Below, piece after piece: positions 5,419 through 5,448 of a DNA stretch of 5,448 nt. How positions within the stretch are numbered: position 1 is the first letter of the stretch; the number at the start of each line of letters is the position of its first letter. A model generated the notes under the pieces. The model did not search any database, had not been told where the DNA came from, and saw only the letters and a list, made by a program, of their open reading frames with translations. Both the position numbers and the translations under genes were made by a program. Source of the DNA: Gammaproteobacteria bacterium (GTDB lineage Bacteria; Pseudomonadota; Gammaproteobacteria; Steroidobacterales; Steroidobacteraceae). The stretch is taken from NCBI GenBank assembly GCA_030043215.1, contig JASHYG010000181.1:1-5448 (forward strand), given 5' to 3'.

Positions 5419-5448
5419 TCGGTGTTGGCCATGACGGAATCCGCGTAC

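Noticed and set aside
5431..5448. ATG opening a possible next plus-strand gene (MTESAY...)
   Set aside because: Only six codons are in the window and no clear Shine-Dalgarno precedes the ATG, so it cannot be told from a chance ATG.

Overview
The window is a GC-rich bacterial chromosomal segment with one divergent gene cluster. The lineage is probably alphaproteobacterial. This rests on the FtsH-type protein, whose domain sequence follows the version I know from Rhizobiales and relatives, and on a CycM-like membrane-anchored cytochrome c. It is a judgement from remembered family sequences, not from a search. No rRNA, tRNA, CRISPR array, insertion sequence or integrase is visible.

Layout. (1) Positions 1-320, plus strand: the last 105 codons of an unrecognised gene, ending at a stem-loop (323-351) that separates it from the convergent next gene. 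(2) Positions 362-2631, minus strand: four genes in one direction, read from right to left as cbtB (2631-2407), cbtA (2373-1636), an unassigned multi-pass membrane protein (1566-988) and a membrane-anchored class I cytochrome c (895-362). CbtB and CbtA are the two parts of the predicted CbtAB cobalt transporter. (3) Positions 2632-2854: an AT-richer divergent promoter region with a perfect 7-bp inverted repeat (CTTTATA/TATAAAG) and a leader hairpin. I find no cobalamin riboswitch. (4) Positions 2855-5401, plus strand: a histidine-phosphatase-superfamily protein and, 18 bp further on, a 647-residue FtsH-like AAA+ membrane protein.

The main finding is that the FtsH homologue has lost its protease centre. 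The zinc-binding HExGH motif reads REGGR (residues 421-425), so both zinc-ligand histidines are arginine. The Walker A, Walker B, arginine-finger and pore motifs are all intact. It therefore looks like a membrane-anchored ATPase/unfoldase without its own peptidase, comparable in concept to plant FtsHi proteins. The phosphatase-family gene in front of it is also atypical: its RHG signature is CHA, although both catalytic-type histidines remain.

How the genes may work together (inference): CbtAB would import cobalt, probably for cobalamin. The adjacent membrane protein carries His/Asp motifs and could be an accessory subunit. The phosphatase-fold protein may act in the cobalamin pathway (the superfamily includes alpha-ribazole phosphatase CobC) or as a regulator. 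The protease-dead FtsH could remodel or assemble a membrane complex, possibly the transporter. Only adjacency supports these links.
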